39,159 nt of DNA from an uncultured beta proteobacterium (GTDB taxonomy: Bacteria; Pseudomonadota; Gammaproteobacteria; Burkholderiales; Burkholderiaceae_C): positions 1 through 39,159 of the forward strand of contig CAIVLG010000126.1 in NCBI GenBank assembly GCA_903906695.1. Reading direction: 5' to 3'. The notes below the pieces were generated by a model, which made no database searches, was not told where the DNA came from, and saw nothing but the letters and a program-made list of their open reading frames with translations. Below are positions 19,368-28,430 of the stretch, piece by piece. How positions within the stretch are numbered: position 1 is the stretch's first letter; each line of letters starts with the position of its first letter. Both the position numbers and the translations under genes were made by a program.

Positions 19368-21308
19368 ATGCGTCGATTGACCCTGCTGAGCGTGATCATG
19401 GGTGCCAGCGGTTTGGCTGCGGCGCAGGTGGTCACATCCGTCACCGAGAAGGACTTTCTGACTGACATGCCGGTCGTGCTGTCGGTGTCACGGCTACCGC
19501 AACGACTCGACGAGACGCCCGGCGCGGTCACGGTCATCGACCGCGACATGATTCGCCAGTCGGGGGCCCGTGATGTGGCCGATCTGATGCGGCTGGTACC
19601 CGGTTTTCAGACCAGCATGGCGTTCGAGACGGTCGGCCCTCAGGCCAGCTATCACGGTGCTTTTGGCGGTCTCTCCAACCGTATTCAAGTGCTGGTCGAC
19701 GGCAGAACGGTCTATTCGCCGTATTTCATTGGCAGTGTCGAAGGCGGCTTGCAGACCGTGGCGCTGGAAGATATCGAGTGCATCGAAGTGCTGCGCGGTT
19801 CTAACTCGGCCACCTACGGGGCGCGAGCATTTTTGGGTGTGATCAATATCGTGACCCGCGATAGCGCCGACACCATCGGTACGCAGGCCTATCTGCGAGC
19901 GGGTGCAAACGGCATTCGCGATGCCGGGGCCAGGGTCGGCTGGGGCAGCGAGAGTTCCGCCTTCCGGCTCAGTCTGGACCGACGCGCCGATGACGGGCTG
20001 CTGGGGTCCAATGGTCACAACGACGTTGATCGCGTCAATTTTCGCGCTGACCTGCGCCCAACCGCCGCAGACGAAGTTCAACTGCGAGCCGGCACACTCG
20101 GCATTACGGCCGGCAAGGGCTTTCCCGGCAACATCGACGACCCGATCCGTGACGTGCGCTATGGCAGCGGCTATGTGCAAGTCGATTGGCGGCGTGCGCT
20201 TGCTGAGGATCAGGACCTGGCCTTCGCCTATGCGCACACCGAGGAGTCGTATCAGGACAAGTTCCCTTACTCACTGGCCCCGCTCGGGATCAACGACAGC
20301 ATTGATGTCGACGTCAGCGGTCGCTCCAGCAGCGACAACCTGAGTTTGCAGCACAACTGGCGCCAGAGCCCGACTTTGCGGTTGGTGTGGGGCGGCGAGT
20401 TGCGGCGTGAGCGGGTGACTTCGAAACCGGTCTACAGCACTGATGCCGCGCTGGTCACCGATTTCACGCGCCTGTTTGCCAACCTCGAATGGCGGCCCGC
20501 CAAGGACCTGGTGCTCAATGCCGGGGCACTGGCAGAACGAAGCAGTGTCGACGGCAACAGTGTTTCACCACGATTGATGCTGAACTGGCACGTGGCGGAC
20601 GGCCAGACCCTGCGCGTCGGCGGCTCCGGTGCCAACCGGCCGCCGAGCACCTATGAAAAGTCCGCCGATGTGAGGTATTACTGGGATGGCCATCTGCTTG
20701 CGATCACCACACAGTCCAGCGGTACTGTCAAGCCTGAAACGGTGTCCTCCAGCGAGCTCGGCTATATGGGCGCCTTCCCGTCGCTCGGAATCAACCTCGA
20801 TGTGCGCGTCTTCAAGGAGCGGATCAACGGTTTCATTCGTCAATTCAATGCGAGCCAGCCCAAGGACTACTTCAATCAGGACGATTTCTCGGTCCAGGGA
20901 CTTGAATACGAAATGAAATGGCAACCCTGGGCCAGTGCCCAGTTCAGGATCGCGCAAGCCTACATCCACAGCAGCATGGTGGATCAGGGTATCCATACCG
21001 ACTCCGGTATGACGCTGGCCGCGCCGAGACTGGCAAGCACGATTGCTTATGTTCAGAAGTTGCCTGGCGGCTTGGACTTCACGTTGTTGCATCAGGACAG
21101 CGGCACCATGACATTGCAGGGGGCCGGTCGCGACGACCAGTTTGCCTTTACCCGTACCGATCTGCGGCTGGCTAAAGCGTTACGCTTGGGCAGCAGCCGT
21201 GGTGAGCTGGCATTGGTCGTGCAAAACCTGGCCTCGCCCTATCCCGATTACGCGCCGGGTTTTGCCTTTCAGCGCCGCGCCTTTGTGACGCTGCAAATCG
21301 AAAACTAG
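19368..21308 (+). CDS. TonB-dependent outer-membrane receptor
   Basis: A 646-residue outer-membrane beta-barrel receptor. A signal peptide (MRRLTLLSVIMGASGLAAAQ) is followed by a plug domain (about residues 30-150: PGAVTVIDRDMIRQSG, LMRLVPGFQ, RIQVLVDGRTVYSP, IEVLRGSNSATYGARAFLGVINI) and then an aromatic-rich barrel. It is short for the family. I see no clear TonB box before the plug, and the C-terminus ends LQIEN rather than in a phenylalanine. The ATG at 19368 was chosen; a GTG at 19359 is also in frame. One base separates its stop from the next start, so it is co-transcribed with the orphan binding protein and the sensor kinase. The ligand cannot be told; the plug resembles CirA/BtuB-like receptors. 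Confidence 0.92.
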   Translation: MRRLTLLSVIMGASGLAAAQVVTSVTEKDFLTDMPVVLSVSRLPQRLDETPGAVTVIDRDMIRQSGARDVADLMRLVPGFQTSMAFETVGPQASYHGAFGGLSNRIQVLVDGRTVYSPYFIGSVEGGLQTVALEDIECIEVLRGSNSATYGARAFLGVINIVTRDSADTIGTQAYLRAGANGIRDAGARVGWGSESSAFRLSLDRRADDGLLGSNGHNDVDRVNFRADLRPTAADEVQLRAGTLGITAGKGFPGNIDDPIRDVRYGSGYVQVDWRRALAEDQDLAFAYAHTEESYQDKFPYSLAPLGINDSIDVDVSGRSSSDNLSLQHNWRQSPTLRLVWGGELRRERVTSKPVYSTDAALVTDFTRLFANLEWRPAKDLVLNAGALAERSSVDGNSVSPRLMLNWHVADGQTLRVGGSGANRPPSTYEKSADVRYYWDGHLLAITTQSSGTVKPETVSSSELGYMGAFPSLGINLDVRVFKERINGFIRQFNASQPKDYFNQDDFSVQGLEYEMKWQPWASAQFRIAQAYIHSSMVDQGIHTDSGMTLAAPRLASTIAYVQKLPGGLDFTLLHQDSGTMTLQGAGRDDQFAFTRTDLRLAKALRLGSSRGELALVVQNLASPYPDYAPGFAFQRRAFVTLQIEN

Positions 21309-21309
21309 T

Positions 21310-22251
21310 TTGGTCGGACTCCCGGTGCGACTGCGGTACCTGATTCTCATCGCCTGGCTGGCTCTGTACACCGGTCCAGCGCTGGCAGCGGCCACGGTTG
21401 TCGTGGTGAGCAGCGAGCGCGGTGGCGCTTACAGCGAGGCAGCAGAAGCACTGCTTGGCGAACTTGAAAGAGAAGGTTTGCCGCGGCAAGAGGTGCTTCA
21501 CGTGGTGGCCACAGAATGGTCGGCCGCCGGCGCTTTGAGCCCAAGGCTGTTCGTTGCACTGGGCACCCAGGCCGCCGATGTTCTGGCGCGCTCGGAGTTG
21601 CGCGCGCCAATGCTCGCGACCTTGTTGCCGCGAGCCAGCTTCGAGCACATCCTGCGTTTGAGCGGACGCAAGCCCTCATCACAGTTTTCCGCGCTCTGCC
21701 TGGATCAGCCGCTGAGTCGACAACTGGAATTGGCTCGTCTGGCGCTGCCTGGTGTGAATCGCATTGGCGTGTTGTGGGGGCCGCAGTCAAGCGAACCGGT
21801 GCTGGCTCTGAAAGCACTGGCAGACGCCAAAGGGCTGCAACTGGCCGATGTCGAGGTCGCTCCGCCGCAACCCCTGTTTCCGGCTCTCAGACGGGTGTTG
21901 GCACAGGCGGATCTTTTGCTGGCTTTGCCTGATCCGCAGGTCTACAGCAGTGCCAGCATCCAGAATATCTTGTTGACCTCTTTTCGGGTCAAGGTGCCTG
22001 TCATGGCTTTTTCGCCGGCCTATGTGCGGGCCGGCGCGCTGCTGGCAGTGTATGTGACACCGGCACAAATCGGTTTTCAGGCAGCCGCCATGGCGCACGA
22101 CTTCCTGCAGGGCAAGGCCCTGCCCGCCGCGCCGATCTATTCGAGTGACTTTCAGGTCGCAGTCAATGAGCATGTTGCGCGCTCGCTGGGCCTGGCGCTA
22201 GACGCCGAACTACTGCGACAGCGTCTGCGAAGATCGGAAGCCAAACCATGA
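21310..22251 (+). CDS. Orphan periplasmic binding protein, ABC_sub_bind type
   Basis: A 313-residue protein with a signal peptide (hydrophobic LRYLILIAWLALYTGPALA, cleaved near ALA-AAT) and a two-lobe periplasmic binding fold of the ABC_sub_bind type (FVALGTQAADVL; LALPDPQVYSSASIQNILLTSFRVKVPVMAFSPAYVRAGAL). There is no lipobox. Start codon choice is open: TTG at 21310 lies one base after the receptor stop, and GTG at 21325 is the alternative; neither has a good ribosome site, so coupling to the receptor is likely. No permease or ATPase gene is nearby. Its stop overlaps the kinase start by ATGA. The context suggests it delivers ligand occupancy to the kinase rather than feeding an importer. 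Confidence 0.85.
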   Translation: MVGLPVRLRYLILIAWLALYTGPALAAATVVVVSSERGGAYSEAAEALLGELEREGLPRQEVLHVVATEWSAAGALSPRLFVALGTQAADVLARSELRAPMLATLLPRASFEHILRLSGRKPSSQFSALCLDQPLSRQLELARLALPGVNRIGVLWGPQSSEPVLALKALADAKGLQLADVEVAPPQPLFPALRRVLAQADLLLALPDPQVYSSASIQNILLTSFRVKVPVMAFSPAYVRAGALLAVYVTPAQIGFQAAAMAHDFLQGKALPAAPIYSSDFQVAVNEHVARSLGLALDAELLRQRLRRSEAKP

Positions 22252-24191
22252 AACTCCGCCCTATCCGGAGCCGAATATTGCTGGCGGCCATGCTGCCTGT
22301 GACCGTGGTGACCCTGTTGCTGGCGGCCGTTTTCTGGTTGATGCGTGCATCTGACAACGAGGATGTTCACAGTCAGAGCGCACGCGCTCTGGTTCGGCAG
22401 GTGGCGGCGGCCAGCGAGTATGGATTGTTCTCTTCGAACAGGGAGCAACTGCGCTCCCTTGCCAGTCGCGCTTTGTCTGAATTGGACGTGTGCTCGGTGG
22501 CGATTCTGGACGCCAGCGGCGGTGTCCTGGTCCAGCTTGGTCGACCGGGTTACGCAACCCCCTTGCAATGGGCAGCGCACGGGGAGCAGGACCGAATTCT
22601 TGCCAATGGCAATGACTTGTTGTCGCAGGCCATTACGCCGAGCCAGGTCAAACTGGACGATCTGTTTCAGCCCAATAACGGCGAGGCCAGCGCAGCCCCG
22701 AATGTCCTGGGCCATGTGCTCATCGAGTTTTCGCACGAGAGAATGCACAGGCGCGAGCTGGATCTGCTGTTCTTTACGCTGGCACTTGGGGTGCTGGGAC
22801 TGTCGCTTGGTGGCTTGCTGGCGCAGCGTCTTGGTCGGCGCGTCATCGACCCGGTGTCGAGTGTTTCGAAAATGATTGAGCGCATCGCGAATGGTGAATT
22901 GTCGGCCCGCGCCACGGTGTCGTCGGATGACCCACTGGGCGCCCTGCAACTGGGGCTGAACCGGATGGCCGAAAGTCTTGAATCCGGTCGCGACGAGCTG
23001 GAACGCCGTGTTGCGCTCGCCACGCTCGCCCTGCGGGAAAAGAAGGAAGAGGCGGAAGCGGCGACGCTGGCCAAGTCGCGCTTTCTGGCTGCAGCCAGTC
23101 ATGACTTGCGCCAACCTACCCATGCGCTGGGCATGTTCTTGGCGCGCCTTGGGCAGCTGGAGCACAACAGCGAAACACGACATTTGATCGCGAATTTGGA
23201 GATGGCCTTGCAGGCCCTGCGCGACCTGCTCGACGGCCTGTTGGATATTTCGCGTCTGGACGCCGGGGCGGTTCAGGTACAGCTGCAATCCTTCGCGCTG
23301 GACGACATCTTTGAGCAGTTGCGCGTTGAACTCGGATTGACCGCAGCGGCCAAGGGCTTGCGCCTGCGCATCCGATCGAGTCCGCTCTGGTTGCATAGCG
23401 ACCCCGCGCTATTGCACCGCATTTTGTTGAATCTGACTGGCAACGCGCTGCGCTATACGGAAGTCGGGGGCGTGCTGGTGGCGTGCCGCCTGAACGCTGA
23501 TGGCAGGCAGGCCCGCATCGAGGTCTGGGACAGCGGCATCGGCATTGCGCCCGAGCATCAGGAGGATATCTTCAAGGAGTTTTACCAGGTTGGCAATCTG
23601 GAGCGCGAGCGCGGCAAGGGTTTGGGACTGGGTCTGAATATTGTGCAACGGACGGCTCACTTGCTCGGGCATCGATTGCAGCTTTGGTCGCAACCTGGCC
23701 TGGGCAGTCGCTTCAGCGTTGAGGTGCCGGTGGCCTTGTCGGCTGCACTGGTCGAGCGACGCCGAACGCAACGTGCGAAGTCTCTTGGCAATCTGGCTGG
23801 TTTGGTGGTGCAGGTGATCGAAGACGACGTGCTGGCACGCGAGGGACTCGCAAGCCTGCTTGTGTCCTGGGGCGTTACGGTGATCGAGGCCGACAGTCTT
23901 GCCATGGCGTTGGCGCAGTGGCAGCAGGGGCAGCGCGCGGCGGTGCTCATCAGTGACTATCGATTGCCGGGCGACACCAACGGCATTGCGGCCGTGCGCC
24001 AACTGCGCCTTGCGGCAGGACGGGACTTGCCGGCAGTCTTGATCAGTGGCGATACCGATCCGGCGGTATTGCGCTCGGCCGGGGAAGCCGGCCTGATCCT
24101 TTTGCACAAGCCGGTTCGCGCCGCCAAGTTGCGCAACCTTCTTCGCCACCTGTCGGCGGCCCGTCAAGCCGAGGGCGACGAGTTGACGTAG
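22248..24191 (+). CDS. Hybrid sensor histidine kinase with C-terminal receiver
   Basis: A 647-residue inner-membrane kinase. Order of parts: a membrane helix (about 9-31), a periplasmic region of about 135 residues, a second helix (about 168-190), a HAMP linker, a Glu/Ala-rich coiled coil, HisKA with phosphoacceptor His285 (ASHDLRQPTHALGMF), a HATPase domain (NLTGNALRY; WDSGIGIAPEHQ; GKGLGLGLNIV), then a receiver domain from about 522 with acidic pair EDD and phosphorylatable Asp570 (ISDYRLPG). All catalytic motifs look intact. It overlaps the binding-protein gene by ATGA, which argues that the two work together at the membrane. Its 3' end overlaps the convergent response regulator gene by 28 bases. 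Confidence 0.95.
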   Translation: MKLRPIRSRILLAAMLPVTVVTLLLAAVFWLMRASDNEDVHSQSARALVRQVAAASEYGLFSSNREQLRSLASRALSELDVCSVAILDASGGVLVQLGRPGYATPLQWAAHGEQDRILANGNDLLSQAITPSQVKLDDLFQPNNGEASAAPNVLGHVLIEFSHERMHRRELDLLFFTLALGVLGLSLGGLLAQRLGRRVIDPVSSVSKMIERIANGELSARATVSSDDPLGALQLGLNRMAESLESGRDELERRVALATLALREKKEEAEAATLAKSRFLAAASHDLRQPTHALGMFLARLGQLEHNSETRHLIANLEMALQALRDLLDGLLDISRLDAGAVQVQLQSFALDDIFEQLRVELGLTAAAKGLRLRIRSSPLWLHSDPALLHRILLNLTGNALRYTEVGGVLVACRLNADGRQARIEVWDSGIGIAPEHQEDIFKEFYQVGNLERERGKGLGLGLNIVQRTAHLLGHRLQLWSQPGLGSRFSVEVPVALSAALVERRRTQRAKSLGNLAGLVVQVIEDDVLAREGLASLLVSWGVTVIEADSLAMALAQWQQGQRAAVLISDYRLPGDTNGIAAVRQLRLAAGRDLPAVLISGDTDPAVLRSAGEAGLILLHKPVRAAKLRNLLRHLSAARQAEGDELT

Positions 24192-24823
24192 CCGTACCGA
24201 GAGGCCGCAAGAACCGCCTGGGTACGGTTTTGCACGCCAAACGCGCGCAGCACGGCCGAGATATGGTTCTTGACGGTTTCATCAGAGAGCTGCAAAAGGT
24301 CGCTAATGTCCTTGTTGGAGTGACCATCGAGCAATAAGCTCAGCACTTCCTGCTGGCGCAAGGTCAGTGGGACGGTGCTTGCTGCAATCGGCTGTTCTGC
24401 TGAGTCCTTGCCTGTCAGCAGTTCGTTTGGCGTGCAGATTTCTCCGGCCAGAACCCGATTCAGGATCGATATCAGTTCACTGCTGAGACTGGCCTTGGCA
24501 ACGAAACCAACCGCTCCCATCTGCATCACCTGGCGCACCATCCAGGGGCTGACCGAACCCGAGATCATGACCACTGGAAGCTCGGGGTGGTTCTTGCCGA
24601 ACAGTGTTAGCGCTTGCAGTCCATTCAGGCCGGGCAGTTGGTAGTCGAGAAGCACCAGATCAAGGTCCGGATGCGTTGCAGCCAATTCAAAGGCGCGCTT
24701 GCAATCGGCTGCGTCGAGCACAACGACCTGCTCATCAAGGCCTTTGAGGACTTGGCGCAGGCCCTCGCGCACCAGGGCGTGATCATCGACCACAAGAATC
24801 TTCAATCCACCAGGGTGGTTCAT
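24164..24823 (-). CDS. LuxR/NarL-family response regulator
   Basis: A 219-residue response regulator. The receiver (about residues 7-125) has the acidic pair Asp13-Asp14 (VVDDH), phosphoacceptor Asp60 (LLDYQLPG), the switch serine in VMISGS and Lys in FVAKAS. The C-terminal LuxR-type helix-turn-helix runs from about 155 (LTLRQQEVLSLLLDGHSNKDISDLLQL, then ETVKNHISAVLRAFG). I chose the ATG at 24823; a TTG at 24850 is less likely. It is convergent with the hybrid kinase and overlaps its 3' end. It is the probable final output of that kinase and may control the receptor operon. Only 41 bases separate it from the divergent dnaE. Confidence 0.93.
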   Translation of the reverse strand: MNHPGGLKILVVDDHALVREGLRQVLKGLDEQVVVLDAADCKRAFELAATHPDLDLVLLDYQLPGLNGLQALTLFGKNHPELPVVMISGSVSPWMVRQVMQMGAVGFVAKASLSSELISILNRVLAGEICTPNELLTGKDSAEQPIAASTVPLTLRQQEVLSLLLDGHSNKDISDLLQLSDETVKNHISAVLRAFGVQNRTQAVLAASRYGYVNSSPSA

Positions 24824-24852
24824 TTCATATCGCTTCGGTTCGTCCTGCAAGC

Positions 24853-24858
24853 TAAAAT
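24853..24858 (+). promoter_or_regulatory. -10-like element directly before dnaE
   Basis: TAAAAT matches the sigma-70 -10 box at five of six positions and ends six bases before the dnaE ATG. Transcription would then begin at or next to the start codon, giving a leaderless or nearly leaderless mRNA. There is no Shine-Dalgarno sequence before dnaE, which fits. No good -35 box was found. Confidence 0.35.
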
Positions 24859-24864
24859 TGGTCC

Positions 24865-27800
24865 ATGTTTGTCCACCTGCGTCTACACACTGAATATTCA
24901 GTTGTGGACGGCACCAACCGTATCGATGATATCGTCAATTGCGCCGCGGCCGATGGACAAGCGGCTCTGGCTATTACGGACCTGAGCAATCTGTTTGGCG
25001 CCATCAAGTTTTACCGGCAAGCCCGCAAGCGTGGTGTCAAGCCGCTGATTGGCGCCGAAATCTGCCTTGAGGGTTTAACCTCCGATACGGCCAGCACCTC
25101 GCGTTTGTTATTGCTGGTGCAGAACCGGCAGGGCTACCTGAATCTGTCCGAATTGCTGGCCCGGGCCTGGACGCGCAATGTAATCAGGACCCAGGCCTGC
25201 GTCAAGCTCGAATGGCTGCAGGAACTGAGCGAAGGCTTGATCGCCCTCTCGGGGGCGCAGGCCGGACCGGTCGGGCAGGCTCTGGTATCGGGTGACGAGG
25301 CGCGGGCCGCTGATATGGCCTTGAAATTGGCGGCCATGTTTGTGCACCGTTTCTATCTGGAACTGCAACGTGCCGGTCGTGCTGACGACGAGGCGCATGT
25401 CATTGCGGCGGTTCAACTGGCGGCACGCCTGGGTCTGCCGGTGGTGGCGACGCACCCCGTGCAGTTCACCGCAGGCGATGATTTCGAGGCGCATGAAGCG
25501 CGTGTTTGCATCGCCGAAGGCGAGATTCTCGGCGATCAGCGTCGTCTTCGCAGATTTACCCGAGAGCAGTATTTCAAATCCACGGTCCAGATGCAGGCGC
25601 TGTTTGCCGACCTGCCTTCGGCCCTGGCCAATACGCTGGAGATTGCCAGGCGCTGCAATCTGTCGCTGGTGCTGGACAAACCGCAGCTGCCGGAATTTCC
25701 GATTCCTGAGGTGGATGGCCGGCGCATGACGCCCGAGGCCTACTTCCGTCACGCTTCTCACGAAGGGCTTGGCGAGCGTCTGCAGCGCCGTTATCCGGTC
25801 CAGGCCGAGTGTGAGAGTCAGCGTTCGCGCTATGTTGAGCGCCTGGAGTTCGAGATCGAGACGATTTTGAAAATGGGCTTTCCGGGCTACTTTCTGATCG
25901 TCGGCGACTTCATCAACTGGGCCAAGCGAAATGGCTGCCCGGTCGGTCCCGGACGCGGATCGGGCGCTGGATCGCTGGTCGCGTATTCGTTGAAGATTAC
26001 CGATCTCGATCCGCTGCAATACAACCTGCTGTTCGAGCGTTTTTTGAACCCGGAGCGGGTTTCGATGCCCGATTTCGACATTGATTTCTGCCAGAGCAAC
26101 CGCGAGCGCGTGATCGATTATGTGAAGGAAAAATACGGAAAAAATGCGGTCAGCCAGATCGTCACTTTCGGTACCATGGCGGCGCGTGCCGTGGTGCGAG
26201 ATGTCGGTCGTGTGCTTGACATGAGCTATACCTTTTGTGATGGCATCAGCAAGCTCATTCCGAACAAGCCGGGCGTCTCAGTCAGTTTGCAACTGCCGCC
26301 ACCGAGTCGCAAGGCCGACGACAAGACGGTTTATGCGGTGGAAGCGGAGCCGCTGTTGGCGCAGCGCGAAAGCAAGGAAGAGGACGTCAAACTTTTACTG
26401 GAGCTGGCGCGCAAGCTCGAAGGCATCACACGCAATGTCGGCATGCACGCCGGTGGCGTGCTGATCGCGCCGGGCAAGCTGACCGATTTTTGTCCGCTCT
26501 ACCAGCAGCCGGGCAGCGAGTCGGCGGTGAGCCAGTTCGACAAATACGATGTCGAAGCGATTGGTCTGGTGAAGTTTGACTTTCTGGGGCTGGCGACGCT
26601 GACCATTCTGGAGTTGGCGAAAGATATGGTTGTGGCCCGGCATCCGGACCAAAAGGACTTCTCCTATGAAGACTTGGCGCTCGACGATACCGCGGTCTAC
26701 CGCCTGTTTTCGGAGGGTCGCACCGAGGCCGTGTTTCAGTTTGAAAGTCGTGGCATGCAGGGCATGCTGCGCGATGCCCGGCCGTCGCGCCTGGAAGATC
26801 TGATTGCCATGAATGCGCTCTATCGGCCAGGTCCGATGGACCTGATCCCGACCTACATTGCGCGCAAGCTTGGGCGCGAGCCGGTGCAATACCCTGATCC
26901 GCGGGTCGAAGGCATCCTGGCCGAGACCTATGGCGTCATGGTGTATCAGGAGCAGGTGATGCAGATGGCGCAGATCCTGGGCGGCTATTCGCTTGGTCGC
27001 GCCGATATGCTGCGCCGCGCCATGGGCAAAAAAGACGCCGACGAGATGGCCAAACATCGGCAGATCTTCCGTGACGGTGCGGCGCGCAATGGCTTGCCTC
27101 AGCAAAAAGCCGACGAGGTCTTTGACCTGATGGAAAAGTTTGCTGGCTACGGCTTCAACAAATCGCATTCGGCGGCCTATGCCTTGCTGGCCTACCACAC
27201 GGCCTGGCTCAAGGTGCATTACACGGCCGAGTTCTTCTGCGCCAATATGAGCGTCGAGATGGACGACACCGACAAGCTCAAGGTTCTTTTCGAAGATGCG
27301 TTGAAGATGGGCATGGGCTTTGAGTCGCCTGACGTCAACCGCGGCGTCGGTCGCTTCGAGCCAGTCTCGGACAGCCTGATTCGTTACGGCCTGTGCGCCA
27401 TCAAGGGTTCTGGCGAGCAGGCGATCGAGGCGATTGTGGCAGCGCGCGAAGGGCGTAGTCTCGGTCCCGACGGTGCGCAGACGGGACCATTCCGCAGTCT
27501 GTTTGATTTTTGTCTTCGGGTCGATCGCAGCCGCATCAACAAACGCACGGTGGAGGCGCTGATCAAGGCCGGCGCCTTTGATGCGATCGATCGCAATCGC
27601 GCCAGTCTGCTGGCTTCGCTGGACCGGGCATTTGATTTTGCGGCTGCGGCGCTGGCCAATGCCAATCAAGGCGGCCTGTTCGACCTGGGCGGCGCTGACG
27701 ATCACGGTTCCAGCGCGCAGGAGCCCGCTCTGGTGCAGGCGACGCCCTGGGCCGTGCGCGAGCGCCTGGGCCATGAAAAGTCAGCACTTGGCTTTTACCT

Positions 27801-28416
27801 TTCAGGCCATCTTTTTGACGAGGTGGCGTCCGAGGTGCGTCAGTTTGTCAAGCGTCAGATTGGTGACCTGATCGACACGCGAGAGCCGCAACTGCTGGCC
27901 GGCGTGGTGGCGGATCTGCGGGTCATCAACGGTCAGCGTGGCAAACTGGCGCTGTTCAGGTTGGACGACAAGTCCGGCGCGATTGATGCCCGCGCTGATG
28001 AGGCGTTGATCAATGAGCACCGCAATTTGCTCAAGGACGATCAGTTGATCGTCGTCATGGGCAAGCCGCAACCCGATCGTTTTTCGGGTGGCATGCAGCT
28101 GACGCTGACACATATCTGGGATCTGGAGCAGGCGCGCTGCCGCTTCGGCAAGTACTTGCGTGTCAGTGTCAACGGCAAAGCGCCCGACGTCGCCAGGCTG
28201 ATCCGGGACTATCCGCCGCAGCGCGAGCAGAGCGATCAGGGCGAACTGGTTCGCGCTCTGGGCGTGCGACTGATGGTGGCCAGTGAGGGGGACGACGGGT
28301 GCGCCCTTGCCGAATTGCAACTCGGCGAGGGTTTCAAGTTCTTCCCCAGCAATGCGGCCCTGGCCGACTGGCGTTCGCAGGCTGCCCAAGGCAAAGCCGA
28401 GATTGTCTTCGACTGA
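24865..28416 (+). CDS. dnaE: DNA polymerase III subunit alpha
   Basis: An 1183-residue replicative DNA polymerase (C-family), the synthetic subunit of the Pol III core. It begins with the PHP domain (FVHLRLHTEYSVVDG). The palm shows the catalytic aspartates Asp403 and Asp405 (PDFDIDF) and Asp572 (VKFDFLGL), corresponding to the E. coli triad. GPGRGSGAGSLVAYSL, ALYRPGPMD and GYGFNKSHSAAYALLAYHTAWLK are typical. The C-terminal part includes the helix-hairpin-helix and an OB-fold region (VVADLRVINGQRGKLALFRLDD). Length is normal for the long DnaE1 type. It is divergent from the response regulator and converges on tolA with 14 bases between stops. Confidence 0.98.
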   Translation: MFVHLRLHTEYSVVDGTNRIDDIVNCAAADGQAALAITDLSNLFGAIKFYRQARKRGVKPLIGAEICLEGLTSDTASTSRLLLLVQNRQGYLNLSELLARAWTRNVIRTQACVKLEWLQELSEGLIALSGAQAGPVGQALVSGDEARAADMALKLAAMFVHRFYLELQRAGRADDEAHVIAAVQLAARLGLPVVATHPVQFTAGDDFEAHEARVCIAEGEILGDQRRLRRFTREQYFKSTVQMQALFADLPSALANTLEIARRCNLSLVLDKPQLPEFPIPEVDGRRMTPEAYFRHASHEGLGERLQRRYPVQAECESQRSRYVERLEFEIETILKMGFPGYFLIVGDFINWAKRNGCPVGPGRGSGAGSLVAYSLKITDLDPLQYNLLFERFLNPERVSMPDFDIDFCQSNRERVIDYVKEKYGKNAVSQIVTFGTMAARAVVRDVGRVLDMSYTFCDGISKLIPNKPGVSVSLQLPPPSRKADDKTVYAVEAEPLLAQRESKEEDVKLLLELARKLEGITRNVGMHAGGVLIAPGKLTDFCPLYQQPGSESAVSQFDKYDVEAIGLVKFDFLGLATLTILELAKDMVVARHPDQKDFSYEDLALDDTAVYRLFSEGRTEAVFQFESRGMQGMLRDARPSRLEDLIAMNALYRPGPMDLIPTYIARKLGREPVQYPDPRVEGILAETYGVMVYQEQVMQMAQILGGYSLGRADMLRRAMGKKDADEMAKHRQIFRDGAARNGLPQQKADEVFDLMEKFAGYGFNKSHSAAYALLAYHTAWLKVHYTAEFFCANMSVEMDDTDKLKVLFEDALKMGMGFESPDVNRGVGRFEPVSDSLIRYGLCAIKGSGEQAIEAIVAAREGRSLGPDGAQTGPFRSLFDFCLRVDRSRINKRTVEALIKAGAFDAIDRNRASLLASLDRAFDFAAAALANANQGGLFDLGGADDHGSSAQEPALVQATPWAVRERLGHEKSALGFYLSGHLFDEVASEVRQFVKRQIGDLIDTREPQLLAGVVADLRVINGQRGKLALFRLDDKSGAIDARADEALINEHRNLLKDDQLIVVMGKPQPDRFSGGMQLTLTHIWDLEQARCRFGKYLRVSVNGKAPDVARLIRDYPPQREQSDQGELVRALGVRLMVASEGDDGCALAELQLGEGFKFFPSNAALADWRSQAAQGKAEIVFD

Positions 28417-28430
28417 AGTCTGGCGAAAGC

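Noticed and set aside
22152-23396. A 414-codon minus-strand open frame inside the hybrid kinase gene
   Set aside because: The plus-strand kinase has every catalytic motif; the antisense frame has none.
26395-27774. A 459-codon minus-strand open frame inside dnaE
   Set aside because: It is fully covered by the conserved DnaE palm and fingers regions and has a low-complexity His/Arg/Gln-rich composition.
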